A DNA stretch of 64,000 nucleotides from an uncultured Lachnospiraceae bacterium (GCA_934352055.1 CAKRJY010000004.1:62001-126000), one strand, 5' to 3'. Shown: positions 43,398 through 52,562, numbered from the stretch's first letter. Notes: generated by a model from the letters alone, not told the origin. Made by a program: numbers and translations.

Positions 43398-43766
43398 TTA
43401 GTAGAAATAAATCGGCATTGACTCGCCTACCCCAAAGGTCTCGTTCATTTCCGGTTCACGATCTAAAACCTGACTGGATTTCTGATATTCAATGGCCTGC
43501 ATAACCTGTTCTGACGTTCCCGTAACCACCGAACTCGTAACTTTCGTTGTTGCTTTTTTCGCTGTTGTCTTTCTTGTGGTTGTCTTCTTCGTCTTGGATG
43601 CCGTTGTTTTTGCTGTTGTCGTTTTCGTTGCAGCTGCCTTTTTTGTCGGTTCTGCCACTACTGCCGCTTCAACTTTTACCTCTTCTGCCGCCTTCGTTTC
43701 CTTCGGTGTCGTTGTTCGAACAGCTGCCTTTGATGCTCTTGCCATACTTCCTTTACCTACTGCCAT
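43398..43766 (-). CDS. Small Lys/Thr/Ala-rich, probably disordered partner of ParA
   Basis: 122-residue protein with no recognised domain. The N-terminus is short and basic (MAVGKGSMARASKAAVR), reminiscent of the Lys/Arg activation peptides by which ParB/Spo0J-type partners stimulate ParA. Residues 40-75 are a histone H1-like low-complexity run of Lys, Thr and Ala. The C-terminal 45 residues are more ordered (SEQVMQAIEYQKSSQV, ending MPIYFY). It overlaps the ParA gene by 14 nt, so the two are translationally coupled. I infer a cargo adaptor or ParB/McdB-like role; no direct homology is recognised. Confidence 0.8.
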   Translation of the reverse strand: MAVGKGSMARASKAAVRTTTPKETKAAEEVKVEAAVVAEPTKKAAATKTTTAKTTASKTKKTTTRKTTAKKATTKVTSSVVTGTSEQVMQAIEYQKSSQVLDREPEMNETFGVGESMPIYFY

Positions 43767-44559
43767 AGTTTATTACCTCCTTCGCTAAGTCCTGAAATTC
43801 CTTCGCACTTCTTGTACTTTTTTTATATACTGTCACCGGTACCGAGTTGTCCTGTGCCCATTCAATCGAAGAATCCACATGTATAAATGATTCAAATACA
43901 TTAATATTATCATAACTTTCCAGGATTTCTCTGGTCTGCTTATAATAATTTTTTCTTTCATCGACCTTGGTAATCAGAACCCCCATAATCTTTGCATCCG
44001 TCATTTCAGACATTCCATTTAAAAAGTCAAACATGTTTGCCAATCCAAATAATCCCCACGGAGATGCCTCTACCGGAACCACAACATAATCTGCTGTACA
44101 CAGAATATTGATCACCCATGTTCCCAAGGTAGGAGGCGCATCAATCAGAATATAATCATAGATTTCTTTTTCATAGATTCCACGCAAACATTTCTTTAAT
44201 ACATATTCTCTTTGCATCATTGTAAAGAGTTCGTATTCAATCTGACTCATTAAAGTCGAGGATGGAATTAAATCTAAATTTTCATATGGTGTATGTATAA
44301 TGTACTCGCTCAAATCGTGCTTTCCCTTAATGGCATAATATAAATTCTTCTCACATTCTGCCATACCAAGCACTTGTTCTTCATCAAAAAAGGATAACGA
44401 AAGATTCAACTGCATATCCCCATCAACCATAAGAACTTTCTTGCCAGCGGCCGCCAACTCATATGCTAAGTTTGCACATGTTGTTGATTTTCCGCTTCCA
44501 CCCTTATTGTTTGTAAAACAGATTGTTTTCGTCTTACAGCCTGCCATTCGTTTTACCAT
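43753..44559 (-). CDS. ParA-family (Soj/McdA-like) partition ATPase
   Basis: 268-residue deviant-Walker ATPase without an N-terminal helix-turn-helix. Walker A is NKGGSGKST with the signature Lys19, A' is VDGDMQLNLS (Met where most ParA have Pro), and Walker B is YILIDAPPTL. Such ATPases bind DNA as ATP dimers and position plasmids, chromosomes or protein cargo. No parS or ParB accompanies it. It begins 27 nt after the FGGY kinase and ends the fucose gene string, next to the microcompartment operon. An in-frame ATG 12 nt later is also possible. Confidence 0.9.
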   Translation of the reverse strand: MVKRMAGCKTKTICFTNNKGGSGKSTTCANLAYELAAAGKKVLMVDGDMQLNLSLSFFDEEQVLGMAECEKNLYYAIKGKHDLSEYIIHTPYENLDLIPSSTLMSQIEYELFTMMQREYVLKKCLRGIYEKEIYDYILIDAPPTLGTWVINILCTADYVVVPVEASPWGLFGLANMFDFLNGMSEMTDAKIMGVLITKVDERKNYYKQTREILESYDNINVFESFIHVDSSIEWAQDNSVPVTVYKKSTRSAKEFQDLAKEVINYGSR

Positions 44560-44586
44560 GCCTTCCTTACTTTTACAAAGTTACCT

Positions 44587-45981
44587 TTAATATACCTTAA
44601 TCTCAAAGGATTTTGCAACACAATTTCTTGCTTCTTTCAAATCAGCAAATGTTCCTTCTTCCAGCATCTGAGATAAAATATTTCCGATAGCCGTTGCTTC
44701 ACCAGGACCAGCATGAACGCCGATGCCAGTGTATTTTGCTGTCAACTCATTTAAATATGCTGCGTTAGAACCGCCACCGATAATATTGATCTTATCGTAT
44801 TTCACGCCTGTAATCTTCTGGATTTCTTCTAATTTTTCAGCATAGCATTTTGCCAAAGAATTATAAATTACACTCGCTAATGCAGGTAATGTCTCAGGAA
44901 CTTCCTGGTTTGTCTTTCTACAGTAATCTTTTACTGCTTCCACCATATCATCAGGGGAAAGGAAGCTTGCATCCTGGCAGTCAACCACTGTCTTTATCGT
45001 CTCATGCGATGCCTGTTCACACAAATCGCCATAAGACATATCCGGCGCCAGCTGATTACGCACAGACTGAATCATCCAAAGTCCCATAATATTTGCAAGA
45101 TATGTAATCTTTCCACCATATCCGCCCTCGTTGGTAAAGTTTGCTTCTTTACTCTTTGGAGAGCAATTAGCTTCTGCCATTTCCACGCCCATCAAAGACC
45201 ATGTTCCAGAACTGATGTAGCATGTATCCTCAGCATTTGTAGGAATCGCCATTACTGCAGATGCCGTATCATGTGTAGGAGGCAGTACCACCTGACAATC
45301 ATATCCTACTAATTCTTTGACCTCATCCGTCAAATTGCCAATTGCCGTTCCCGGCATTTCAATTTTCTGGAAGATTCTTCTAGGAAATCCCAACTGTTCA
45401 ATCAACTCATAATCCCAGTCTTTGGTTGTTGGATTTACCAGCTGCGCTGTTGTTGCTTCTGAATATTCCTGCACTTTTTTGCCACTCAGTTTAAAATGGA
45501 AATAATCTGGAATCATTAACATAGCATCTGCTTTTTCCAAATGCTCCGGATGAAGCTTTTTCACAGCCATCAACTGATAAATTGTGTTGTAAATAGCCTT
45601 CTGAATACCCGTTCTTGCATACAAATCATCTTCTGAAATGATTTTATATACTTCTTCATCCATTCCTTCTGTTCTGTGGTCACGATATCCAACAGTTGGA
45701 CCTACAATATTGTCATCTTTATCTAACAAAACATAGTCCACACCCCATGTATCGATACCAACACTCACTGGAACCTTGCCAATTTCTTTACATTTTTTCA
45801 TTCCGGCAATAATTTCATTGAATAATCTGTCGACATCCCAGCAGAGAGTTCCATCCACATGATCCATTCCGTTCCAGAAACGGTAAACCTCTTCCAATAC
45901 AATCTTGCCATCTTCAAGGCTGCCTAACATGTGTCTTCCGCTGGAAGCGCCTATATCAATCGCCAAAAAATATTTGCTCAT
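44587..45981 (-). CDS. fucK: FGGY sugar kinase (L-fuculokinase/rhamnulokinase)
   Basis: 464-residue FGGY kinase with DIGASSGRHMLG, GIDTWGVDYVLLD, PPTHDTASAV, YISSGTWSLMG and INIIGGGSNAAYLN. By sequence it leans to the RhaB (rhamnulokinase) branch, but its neighbours are FucI, FucU and FucA, so fuculose is the likely substrate; both sugars are possible. Product feeds FucA. Confidence 0.88.
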   Translation of the reverse strand: MSKYFLAIDIGASSGRHMLGSLEDGKIVLEEVYRFWNGMDHVDGTLCWDVDRLFNEIIAGMKKCKEIGKVPVSVGIDTWGVDYVLLDKDDNIVGPTVGYRDHRTEGMDEEVYKIISEDDLYARTGIQKAIYNTIYQLMAVKKLHPEHLEKADAMLMIPDYFHFKLSGKKVQEYSEATTAQLVNPTTKDWDYELIEQLGFPRRIFQKIEMPGTAIGNLTDEVKELVGYDCQVVLPPTHDTASAVMAIPTNAEDTCYISSGTWSLMGVEMAEANCSPKSKEANFTNEGGYGGKITYLANIMGLWMIQSVRNQLAPDMSYGDLCEQASHETIKTVVDCQDASFLSPDDMVEAVKDYCRKTNQEVPETLPALASVIYNSLAKCYAEKLEEIQKITGVKYDKINIIGGGSNAAYLNELTAKYTGIGVHAGPGEATAIGNILSQMLEEGTFADLKEARNCVAKSFEIKVY

Positions 45982-45995
45982 ATTTCACCCCGCAC

Positions 45996-46430
45996 TTAAA
46001 AAATTCCGAATATTTTTTCTCTAAATGATTTATACAGTGAATCATAATCTGTATAACCAATCTTACTGTCTTTGAAGCTGCTGCCCCATGTCTCACACAA
46101 AGTATCCGCAAGCAACTTTGCATGTTCATGGTCTCTTTTTAGAATGGTCGGGAACACATAATAAATCATAAATAAGTTAAGATCTGCTTGTACGTATCCT
46201 TTGATCTTTCCCTTAACTTCATAACGTTCCTTTACAGCGTCTACAAACACCTGCGAAATCTCTTTTGCTGCTGTTTGTGGATCATTTTCACTCATATAAG
46301 TTTCCATTTCCAAAAAGTAAGCTTCGTAAGCCGTCATGAAGTTTTCCATGTTCTCTTCATATTGTTTCTTTTTTAATTTTTTAATCATTTTTTCCATATC
46401 ATCAAACATGGTTTCCACTTGATTTAACAT
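45996..46430 (-). CDS. Uncharacterised helical protein in the fucose operon (144 aa)
   Basis: Not recognised. The protein is predicted all-helical: an N-terminal Lys/Glu coiled coil (MEKMIKKLKKKQYEENMENF) followed by acidic helices (FLEMETYMSENDPQTAAKE) and a conserved-looking core (IYYVFPTILKRDHEHAKLLADT), ending YDSLYKSFREKIFGIF. No signal peptide or membrane segment. It is 14 nt upstream of the kinase and downstream of fucU, so it should be expressed with fucose use. Its role cannot be inferred beyond that. Confidence 0.75.
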   Translation of the reverse strand: MLNQVETMFDDMEKMIKKLKKKQYEENMENFMTAYEAYFLEMETYMSENDPQTAAKEISQVFVDAVKERYEVKGKIKGYVQADLNLFMIYYVFPTILKRDHEHAKLLADTLCETWGSSFKDSKIGYTDYDSLYKSFREKIFGIF

Positions 46431-46468
46431 AAAATCTGTCCCTCGCCTTCTGTCATTTTGGTTGCTTC

Positions 46469-46909
46469 TTAATCTACTACAACGCCCTTCTGTAACATTA
46501 CATTTGCATACAATGCAGATTCGCCTGTTGCAATGATTGCATATGCTGTCTTCGCCTGATCATAGAATGCAAAGCGCTCAATATTGCCAACTGCGTCAGC
46601 GCCTCTATCATCATACTTGGAAATAATTTCTTTATATGTATCCCAAATTGGTGTTTCTACCGTATCTCCCGGCATAACTTCCATAAGATTTACCGGTTTC
46701 TCAACATAAGAATCCAGTGGGAACACCTGTAAAATAGCATCCAGAATTTCAGGAACGCCATGTCCGTCACAACGAATAACGATAGCATCTTTTCCCATAG
46801 ATTCTGCCGGGAAATTTCCATCTGAAATAACCAGTCGATCACTATGTCCCATCTCTGCCAACACTTTTAATAATTCCGGTGAAAGAATTTTAGGAATACC
46901 TTTTAACAT
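46469..46909 (-). CDS. fucU: L-fucose mutarotase
   Basis: RbsD/FucU-family protein of 146 residues interconverting fucose anomers, so that imported sugar reaches FucI in the right form. Motifs: LLKVLAEMGHSDRLVISDGNFP near the start with the catalytic His, RCDGHGVPEILDAIL, and FAFYDQAKTAYAIIATGE. Start at 46909 follows GGAGG. Confidence 0.93.
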   Translation of the reverse strand: MLKGIPKILSPELLKVLAEMGHSDRLVISDGNFPAESMGKDAIVIRCDGHGVPEILDAILQVFPLDSYVEKPVNLMEVMPGDTVETPIWDTYKEIISKYDDRGADAVGNIERFAFYDQAKTAYAIIATGESALYANVMLQKGVVVD

Positions 46910-46963
46910 TTTATCTACCTCCATTTCCATCTGCGATGGTCTTATTATAATACAAATTGTTTT

Positions 46964-46994
46964 AAAAAAGGGATCGAATAGAAATCCGATCCCT
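46964..46994 (-). terminator. Intra-operon terminator between binding protein and fucU
   Basis: AGGGATCG and CGATCCCT pair around a 10-nt loop, with TTTTTT following on the minus strand. A TATAAT-like box (46944-46949) downstream has no good -35. The hairpin probably lowers expression of fucU-fucK-parA relative to the binding protein. Confidence 0.75.
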
Positions 46995-47034
46995 AATTTT
47001 TACCTATTCACTTTAAGTTAATCAAAGATACAGA

Positions 47035-48150
47035 TTAATCGTAAAGGTTTGGAGCGATGTCGTCATCGTTCATGTTTTCCTTGGTGTACCAGTAACCATC
47101 CATTGGGATGTCCTTAACTTCCTTGCCATTGCAGATGTCTACTAATGTGTAGATTGTCTTATAACCCATCATCAATGGTGACTGTGTTACAGAACCGATT
47201 AACTGATCGTTTTCAATAGCCTTCTTCTGTGGTGTACCAGCATCAAATCCAGCTCCGATGATTCCCTTTGTAGGATCTGTAGATAACTTGTTCAAAGAAT
47301 CGTTAGCTGTGATTACACCTTCAGCTGTTGTCTGGTTAGAACCAAAGATAGCAATTGTGTCTTTCTTAGACATAATCTTGTTAGCTTCTGTAGCTGCTAA
47401 GTCTACTGTTGTCTGAGCAGGAACACCTACTTCGATAATAACTTCTGCTGTAGCTTCGTCGCCCTTATCAGCACAGTTATTTACATAGAACTCATTACCA
47501 ACTACTGCAACTTTCTTTCCATCAGCCTTGCAAAGCTCAACCATCTTGTCGATGAATCCAAGACCACGCTGCTGAATGTTAAGAGCTGTAGCATCCTGGT
47601 TAACTTCACCAATTCTTACTGGAGATGCTGCTGTAGCGTCTTTAACGATATCTTTGATTACTGGATACATATTTTCTGCTGCTAAAGCACCAGCTGCAAC
47701 GTTGTCTGTTGCTACTGTAGCTGCTATAGCGCCTTCTGGAGCTTCATCAACACCTGTATCGAAGCATACTACAGGGATACCAGCTTCCATAGCTTTTGAA
47801 AGTGAGTCAAGAACTGACTTTGTATCACATGCTGCTAAACCAATTCCATCTGGCTGTTTCTGGATAGCATCATCAAGCATCTGTACCTGATCAGCGATAT
47901 CAGATTCGTTTGCTGGTCCGTTAGAATTAGCCTTTACACCTAACTCTTCACAAGCCTGCTTGATACCTGTAACAGCAGCCTGCCAGTATGTAGACTGGAA
48001 GCTCTTTACGATGATCTCGAATTCATAATCGTTGTCTCCGCCACCTTTGTTTGCATCTGTCTTGGCATCATCGCCACCCTTAGCTCCACATCCTACCATA
48101 GAAAGTGTCATTGCCGCACCAAGAACAAGTGCTAAAATTCTCTTTTTCAT
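47035..48150 (-). CDS. Sugar ABC transporter substrate-binding lipoprotein
   Basis: 371-residue ribose-type (periplasmic-binding-protein-like I) lipoprotein. The signal peptide ends in a lipobox-like SMVGCGAKGG. Family patterns: IIVKSFQSTYWQAAVTGIKQA, DAIQKQPDGIGLAACD and PVVCFDTGVD. With the two permeases and ATPase upstream it forms a CUT2 importer; the fucose genes around it make L-fucose the probable ligand. Last gene before an intra-operon terminator, as usual for an abundant binding protein. Confidence 0.9.
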   Translation of the reverse strand: MKKRILALVLGAAMTLSMVGCGAKGGDDAKTDANKGGGDNDYEFEIIVKSFQSTYWQAAVTGIKQACEELGVKANSNGPANESDIADQVQMLDDAIQKQPDGIGLAACDTKSVLDSLSKAMEAGIPVVCFDTGVDEAPEGAIAATVATDNVAAGALAAENMYPVIKDIVKDATAASPVRIGEVNQDATALNIQQRGLGFIDKMVELCKADGKKVAVVGNEFYVNNCADKGDEATAEVIIEVGVPAQTTVDLAATEANKIMSKKDTIAIFGSNQTTAEGVITANDSLNKLSTDPTKGIIGAGFDAGTPQKKAIENDQLIGSVTQSPLMMGYKTIYTLVDICNGKEVKDIPMDGYWYTKENMNDDDIAPNLYD

Positions 48151-48239
48151 TTTTTGTTTCCTCCTTCTCCTTTGGGGTTAAAAAATAATGTATATATGAA
48201 GTCTCCCGACACCATATCTTAATAATGTTACGTTACGGT

Positions 48240-49211
48240 TTAGTTTTTCTTCTTTTTCACAACGTCAACCAATACGGCTGCAATCAAAACCAAACCTGTA
48301 AAAATCTGCTGCCAGTTCGCCTGTAATCCAATGAACGGCAAGCCAACCTTCATAAGTGTAATAACAAGTACACCGAGGAACGCTCCTGTGATGCTTCCTA
48401 CACCACCTGTTGCAGATACACCACCGACGATTGCACCACCAATGGCATCCAACTCAAATCCTGCACCAGATCCCGGATAAATTGTTACATAGGTTCCTGA
48501 GTATGCAATTGCTGCAAGTCCTGCAAATAAACCAGAAATCACATAAGCAAATACATGATAGAATTTTACGTTTACACCAGCTAATTTTGTAGCTTCTTTG
48601 TTACTTCCGATTGCAATTGTGTAACGGCCAATCTTTGTATGGTTCAATACAAAATTCATAAGAAGAACAAGTATAACAACTACGATAATACCAACCGGTA
48701 TATTCTGTCCGTCGACAGTAACACGGAATATCTTTCTAAACCATCCTTCTGTTTCCAATGAAGATGGCCATGAAACACCAAACCCACCACTAAGCAAAGA
48801 ACCAAGTCCTCTTGTAATCATGCAAGTACAAAGTGTTGCAAGGAATGGTGGCAGATCCATGAATGCTACCAAAACACCATTTAACAAACCAATCAGAATA
48901 CTAAGTATCAAGCAAGCAATCAAAGCAACGATTACCGGCACATCCTTATGTACAACCAGATATCCTCCGAAAAGAGAATAACAAATCAATCCGGTACCAA
49001 TAGAGAGGTCTACACCTCCAGTAATCAGTGGGAATGTAACACCAATTGCCATAAGTGCGATATAGTAAGACATATCAAGTACACTTGTGAATGTTGTGTA
49101 AGTTCTAAATGTAGGACTAAGAATACTGAAGAGTGCAATCATCGCTATGATGATACCAACCACCACGGCTTCACGTCCATTAATTTTACCAAAGCTTTTT
49201 TTCTTTGACAT
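48240..49211 (-). CDS. Ribose-type (RbsC) ABC permease
   Basis: 323-residue inner-membrane permease with about ten helices; family motifs FPLITGGVDLSIGTG, DLPPFLATLCTCMITRGLGS and AIGSNKEATKLAGVN. Start at 49211 follows AGGAGG and slightly precedes the end of the ATPase gene. One of two unlike permeases in this importer. Confidence 0.92.
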   Translation of the reverse strand: MSKKKSFGKINGREAVVVGIIIAMIALFSILSPTFRTYTTFTSVLDMSYYIALMAIGVTFPLITGGVDLSIGTGLICYSLFGGYLVVHKDVPVIVALIACLILSILIGLLNGVLVAFMDLPPFLATLCTCMITRGLGSLLSGGFGVSWPSSLETEGWFRKIFRVTVDGQNIPVGIIVVVILVLLMNFVLNHTKIGRYTIAIGSNKEATKLAGVNVKFYHVFAYVISGLFAGLAAIAYSGTYVTIYPGSGAGFELDAIGGAIVGGVSATGGVGSITGAFLGVLVITLMKVGLPFIGLQANWQQIFTGLVLIAAVLVDVVKKKKN

Positions 49212-49224
49212 CTTCTTTCTCCTC

Positions 49225-50721
49225 CTAATCAATCTCTCTAGTTGCAAGATTCATAATCATTTCCTGAGATGCTTCCGAAATATCAACTTCACCAGTCTTC
49301 TTTCCTTCGCACATAACTATGATACGATCACTCATACGTAAAATCTCTGTCATTTCAGATGAAATCATGATGATTGACTTGCCTTCTGCTGCCAATTTGT
49401 TCATCAACTTATAAATCTCATTCTTTGCACCTACGTCAATACCTCTTGTAGGCTCATCAAAAATCAAGATATCACTATCACGGGTCAACCATTTTGCAAT
49501 AACTACTTTCTGCTGGTTACCACCGGATAAGTTTACAACTAACTGATCTACACCAGGAGTTTTTGTTGCCAACGCATCCACATATTCCTGTGCCACTCTT
49601 GCTTCTTTCTTCTTATCAATGAAGATTCCCTTCATGAAGTTCTGCATAGCAGCCATGGTTGTATTTTCAGCAACTGTTTTTTGAACTGCAATACCGAATC
49701 GTTTTCTATCTTCTGAAAGATAACCAATACCGCAATTAACAGCATCCTGTGGACTGTTGATTGTTACTTTCTCACCATTGATATAAATATCTCCGCTTTC
49801 TTTTGGATCTGCTCCAAACAAAGCTCTTGCTGTCTCTGTACGTCCAGCACCCATCAAACCTGAGAAACCAAGAATTTCGCCTTTGCGAAGCTCGAAGCTG
49901 ACATCCTGTACCATCTTGCCTGCATTCAGGTGTTCTACCTTTAATACTACCGGCGCATCTTTAGGAACAGCGCTCTGTGTCTTTGGCTCCTCGTAGATAA
50001 CACGACCTACCATCATGTTGATGATATCTTCTTTTGTACAATCCTTTGTAATCAAAGTACCTACATATGTACCATCTCTCATGACTGTAACACGGTCTGT
50101 AATAACCTTAATCTCATCCATACGATGTGAAATATATACCATCGCAATGTCTTTTTTCTTCAGATCTCTGATGATCTTGAACATTTCTTCGATTTCTGCC
50201 TCTGTCAAAGCTGCTGAAGGTTCATCAAAGATAATAACTTTTGCATCAAAGGAAACCGCCTTTGCAATTTCACACATCTGCTGTTTACCAACAGTCAGGT
50301 TTGCCATCTTTTCTGTTGGATCAATGTCTACATTCAATCGGTCGAACAATTTCTTTGCTTCTTCGTTCATCTTCTTATCGTCGATTGTAATGCCTTTTTT
50401 GAATTCTCTACCAATAAACAAGTTCTGCGCTACTGTCAGATGACCAAGCATGTTCAGCTCCTGGTGTACGATAACAACACCTGCATCCTGTGCTTCTCTT
50501 GTATTCTTGAATTCAACTTCTTTTCCTTCATATGTAATCGTACCAGAATCTTTTTTATAGATACCGGTCAACACTTTCATCAGTGTAGATTTACCAGCAC
50601 CATTTTCACCCATCAATGCAAGAACTTCACCTTTTCTTACTTCAAGATCAACGTGATCCAATGCATGAACACCAGGGAAAGATTTATCGATACCCTTCAT
50701 TGTTAAAATAATATCACCCAT
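49225..50721 (-). CDS. Sugar ABC transporter ATP-binding protein (RbsA type)
   Basis: 498-residue double ABC protein. First cassette: GENGAGKSTLMKVL, LTVGKQQMCEIAKA, VIIFDEPSAAL. Second: degenerate Walker A GLMGAGRTETA, NLSGGNQQKVVIAKWL, ILIFDEPTRGID. CUT2 class. Encoded between the two permease genes. Confidence 0.94.
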   Translation of the reverse strand: MGDIILTMKGIDKSFPGVHALDHVDLEVRKGEVLALMGENGAGKSTLMKVLTGIYKKDSGTITYEGKEVEFKNTREAQDAGVVIVHQELNMLGHLTVAQNLFIGREFKKGITIDDKKMNEEAKKLFDRLNVDIDPTEKMANLTVGKQQMCEIAKAVSFDAKVIIFDEPSAALTEAEIEEMFKIIRDLKKKDIAMVYISHRMDEIKVITDRVTVMRDGTYVGTLITKDCTKEDIINMMVGRVIYEEPKTQSAVPKDAPVVLKVEHLNAGKMVQDVSFELRKGEILGFSGLMGAGRTETARALFGADPKESGDIYINGEKVTINSPQDAVNCGIGYLSEDRKRFGIAVQKTVAENTTMAAMQNFMKGIFIDKKKEARVAQEYVDALATKTPGVDQLVVNLSGGNQQKVVIAKWLTRDSDILIFDEPTRGIDVGAKNEIYKLMNKLAAEGKSIIMISSEMTEILRMSDRIIVMCEGKKTGEVDISEASQEMIMNLATREID

Positions 50722-50752
50722 TATTCTTACCTATCCTTTCTTCACACTATCA

Positions 50753-51727
50753 TTAATTCTTTCTACGTCTTGCAGATACATCTGCATAAACAGCTACGAT
50801 AACAATAATTCCAGTAATAATGAACTGATAGTCTTTTGAAAAGCCTAGTGCAAGGATACCCTGCTGTAACAGAGAGATGATAAGTACACCAATTACGGTA
50901 CCACCGATTGATGCTAAACCACCAGCCATGGATGTACCACCCATTACACATCCAGCAATTGCTTCGTTGTTGTACTGATCGCCGTAACCAGGCTGTACTG
51001 TTGTGTATGCTCCAACATAGAAGATAGCAGCGATACCAACCAAAACGCCGCAAAGAACATATGCAAGCATTTCCCATTTCTTTACATCTACACCGGAAAG
51101 TCTTACAGCTTCGCGGTTACTTCCAAGGCAAAGGATATAACGTCCTGCTTTTGTCTTATTTAAGATAATGCCACAAATAAGTGCCACGCCAAGGAAGATA
51201 AACAATCCTGTAGGAATATCTCCCATTTTTACCAAATTACGATACCATCCATCAGCAGTTGTAGACTGTGGCCAGCTGACTGACTGTGTCTTTGTAAATA
51301 CAGCCGCTATACCTTTGGCAATATTCATGCTCGCCATAGATACGATAAATGGTGGTACGTTCCAATATGCTACCAGGTATCCGTTGAAGATACCGAACAG
51401 AAGTCCAATCAGTATGCTCATCACCAATGCCGTTCCCATTGGTATGCCGTAGGATGTGAAGCTGTATCCTGACACCAACGCGCAGCAGAACATAACTGGT
51501 CCAATTGAGAAATCAATACCGCCTGTCGCAATAACAAATGTTACTCCCAAAGAAAGGAATCCAAGGAAACAAGCATAGTTCATTGTGTTCATGAGACGGG
51601 ATGTTCCAAAGAACTTTCCACCTGTCAGTAATCCGAATGCTAAGTACATCAATAGCATTACGAGAATTAAGATAATTCTGTTAAACCCAACTTTTTTTAC
51701 AAATGCGTTTTGTTTAATTTTTTCCAC
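50753..51727 (-). CDS. Ribose-type (RbsC) ABC permease, first of two
   Basis: 324-residue permease with FVIATGGIDFSIGPVMF, NVPPFIVSMASMNIAKGIA and CLGSNREAVRLSGVD. It is the first gene of the importer operon and pairs with the second permease as a probable heterodimer; many CUT2 systems have only one permease gene. Confidence 0.92.
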   Translation of the reverse strand: MEKIKQNAFVKKVGFNRIILILVMLLMYLAFGLLTGGKFFGTSRLMNTMNYACFLGFLSLGVTFVIATGGIDFSIGPVMFCCALVSGYSFTSYGIPMGTALVMSILIGLLFGIFNGYLVAYWNVPPFIVSMASMNIAKGIAAVFTKTQSVSWPQSTTADGWYRNLVKMGDIPTGLFIFLGVALICGIILNKTKAGRYILCLGSNREAVRLSGVDVKKWEMLAYVLCGVLVGIAAIFYVGAYTTVQPGYGDQYNNEAIAGCVMGGTSMAGGLASIGGTVIGVLIISLLQQGILALGFSKDYQFIITGIIVIVAVYADVSARRRKN

Positions 51728-51787
51728 TTACTTTTACCTCCATAGTTGATTACATTACAAAAGTCTTGCTTCTCAACTCGCTTTTAT

Positions 51788-51823
51788 TGTTAATATTATA
51801 TAATTAACACTGTATCTCGTCAA
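51788..51823 (-). promoter_or_regulatory. Promoter and palindromic operator of the fucose importer operon
   Basis: Minus strand TTGACG (51818-51823), 17 nt, TATAAT (51795-51800). A TGTTAAT-N8-ATTAACA palindrome (51788-51809) covers the -10 box, the place for a repressor. Remaining bases to 51922 are AT-rich with nothing else evident. Confidence 0.7.
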
Positions 51824-51922
51824 GGAAATACCTGTCATTTTTCACACGTTTTTGACTAAAAAATGAATATTTTTTGATTTTTTTGCACAAAAGTTACATT
51901 TTGAATTTTTTCGCATATTTTC

Positions 51923-51951
51923 TTGTTTTCACATCGCCCATATTGTACAAT
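51923..51951 (+). promoter_or_regulatory. Predicted promoter of the lipoprotein gene
   Basis: TTGTTT (51923-51928), 17 nt, TACAAT (51946-51951), about 38 nt before the ATGTATGAAACG region. Confidence 0.5.
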
Positions 51952-51995
51952 AACCAAGAATAAAAACTAAATAAATGTATTTACGGAGGTTATGT

Positions 51996-52514
51996 ATGAA
52001 ACGATTACAAAAATCCATCGTTCTGCTTTTTGTCATCATGGCTAATCTTTTTGTTTTATGCAGCTGTGGACAAACTCAAAAAGTAGAATGTCCTTTCACG
52101 GAAATCACCTGGGAGAATTCTCTCGATGATGTATTAGCATTGGAAGGAGATCCAGTGGAGTCCTACGATTCTATTTATTCCGGAACTACCTACAGCTTCA
52201 ACAAAGAGTTTAACGGTATGCAAGGAACAATCAAGTACATGTTCGATGATCATGACAAATTAATGAGCATGGCCTGGGTATACATCCCACAATCAAAAGA
52301 TGATTTGGAAAATGTTTACCAATCCCTCTACGATGAAACCTGCCAGTTATATGGCGAAAGTGGTTTCGATTCCGATACAGGAACCGCAAAGGGTAATGTA
52401 TGGTACTTAAAAGATGGAAACATCCTCATCGGCGTAATGTCAACAGGTGTTAACGAAGCCGTTCAGTACCAATTCTTCCATCCAGATGTTTCAAGCAAAA
52501 AGCCAAACAAGTAA
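51996..52514 (+). CDS. Hypothetical lipoprotein (172 aa)
   Basis: Signal peptide with a lipobox (VLCSCGQTQ) and a mature region of about 150 residues. It has a SmpA/BamE- or PepSY-like look: ITWENSLDDVLALEGDPVE, then paired beta strands (TTYSFNKEF, GTIKYMFDD, GNVWYLKDG). This pattern, a short helix with a glycine-marked hydrophobic repeat, is frequent in Clostridia lipoproteins of unknown function. It is the only plus-strand gene in the fucose block, inserted between importer and fucI. CGGAGG precedes the start. Confidence 0.8.
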   Translation: MKRLQKSIVLLFVIMANLFVLCSCGQTQKVECPFTEITWENSLDDVLALEGDPVESYDSIYSGTTYSFNKEFNGMQGTIKYMFDDHDKLMSMAWVYIPQSKDDLENVYQSLYDETCQLYGESGFDSDTGTAKGNVWYLKDGNILIGVMSTGVNEAVQYQFFHPDVSSKKPNK

Positions 52515-52524
52515 AAGGGAACAA

Positions 52525-52562
52525 AAAAGTCGGGAATCGGTTTTCAGATTCCCGACTTTTTT
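52525..52562. terminator. Bidirectional terminator between the lipoprotein gene and fucI
   Basis: 14-bp perfect stem AAAAGTCGGGAATC with its complement and an 8-nt loop, A's on the left and T's on the right. Confidence 0.92.

Noticed and set aside
43398..44559. Plasmid- or phage-type partition locus
   Set aside because: No parS-like repeats, ParB, replication or integrase genes nearby; flanked closely by fucose genes on the same transcript.
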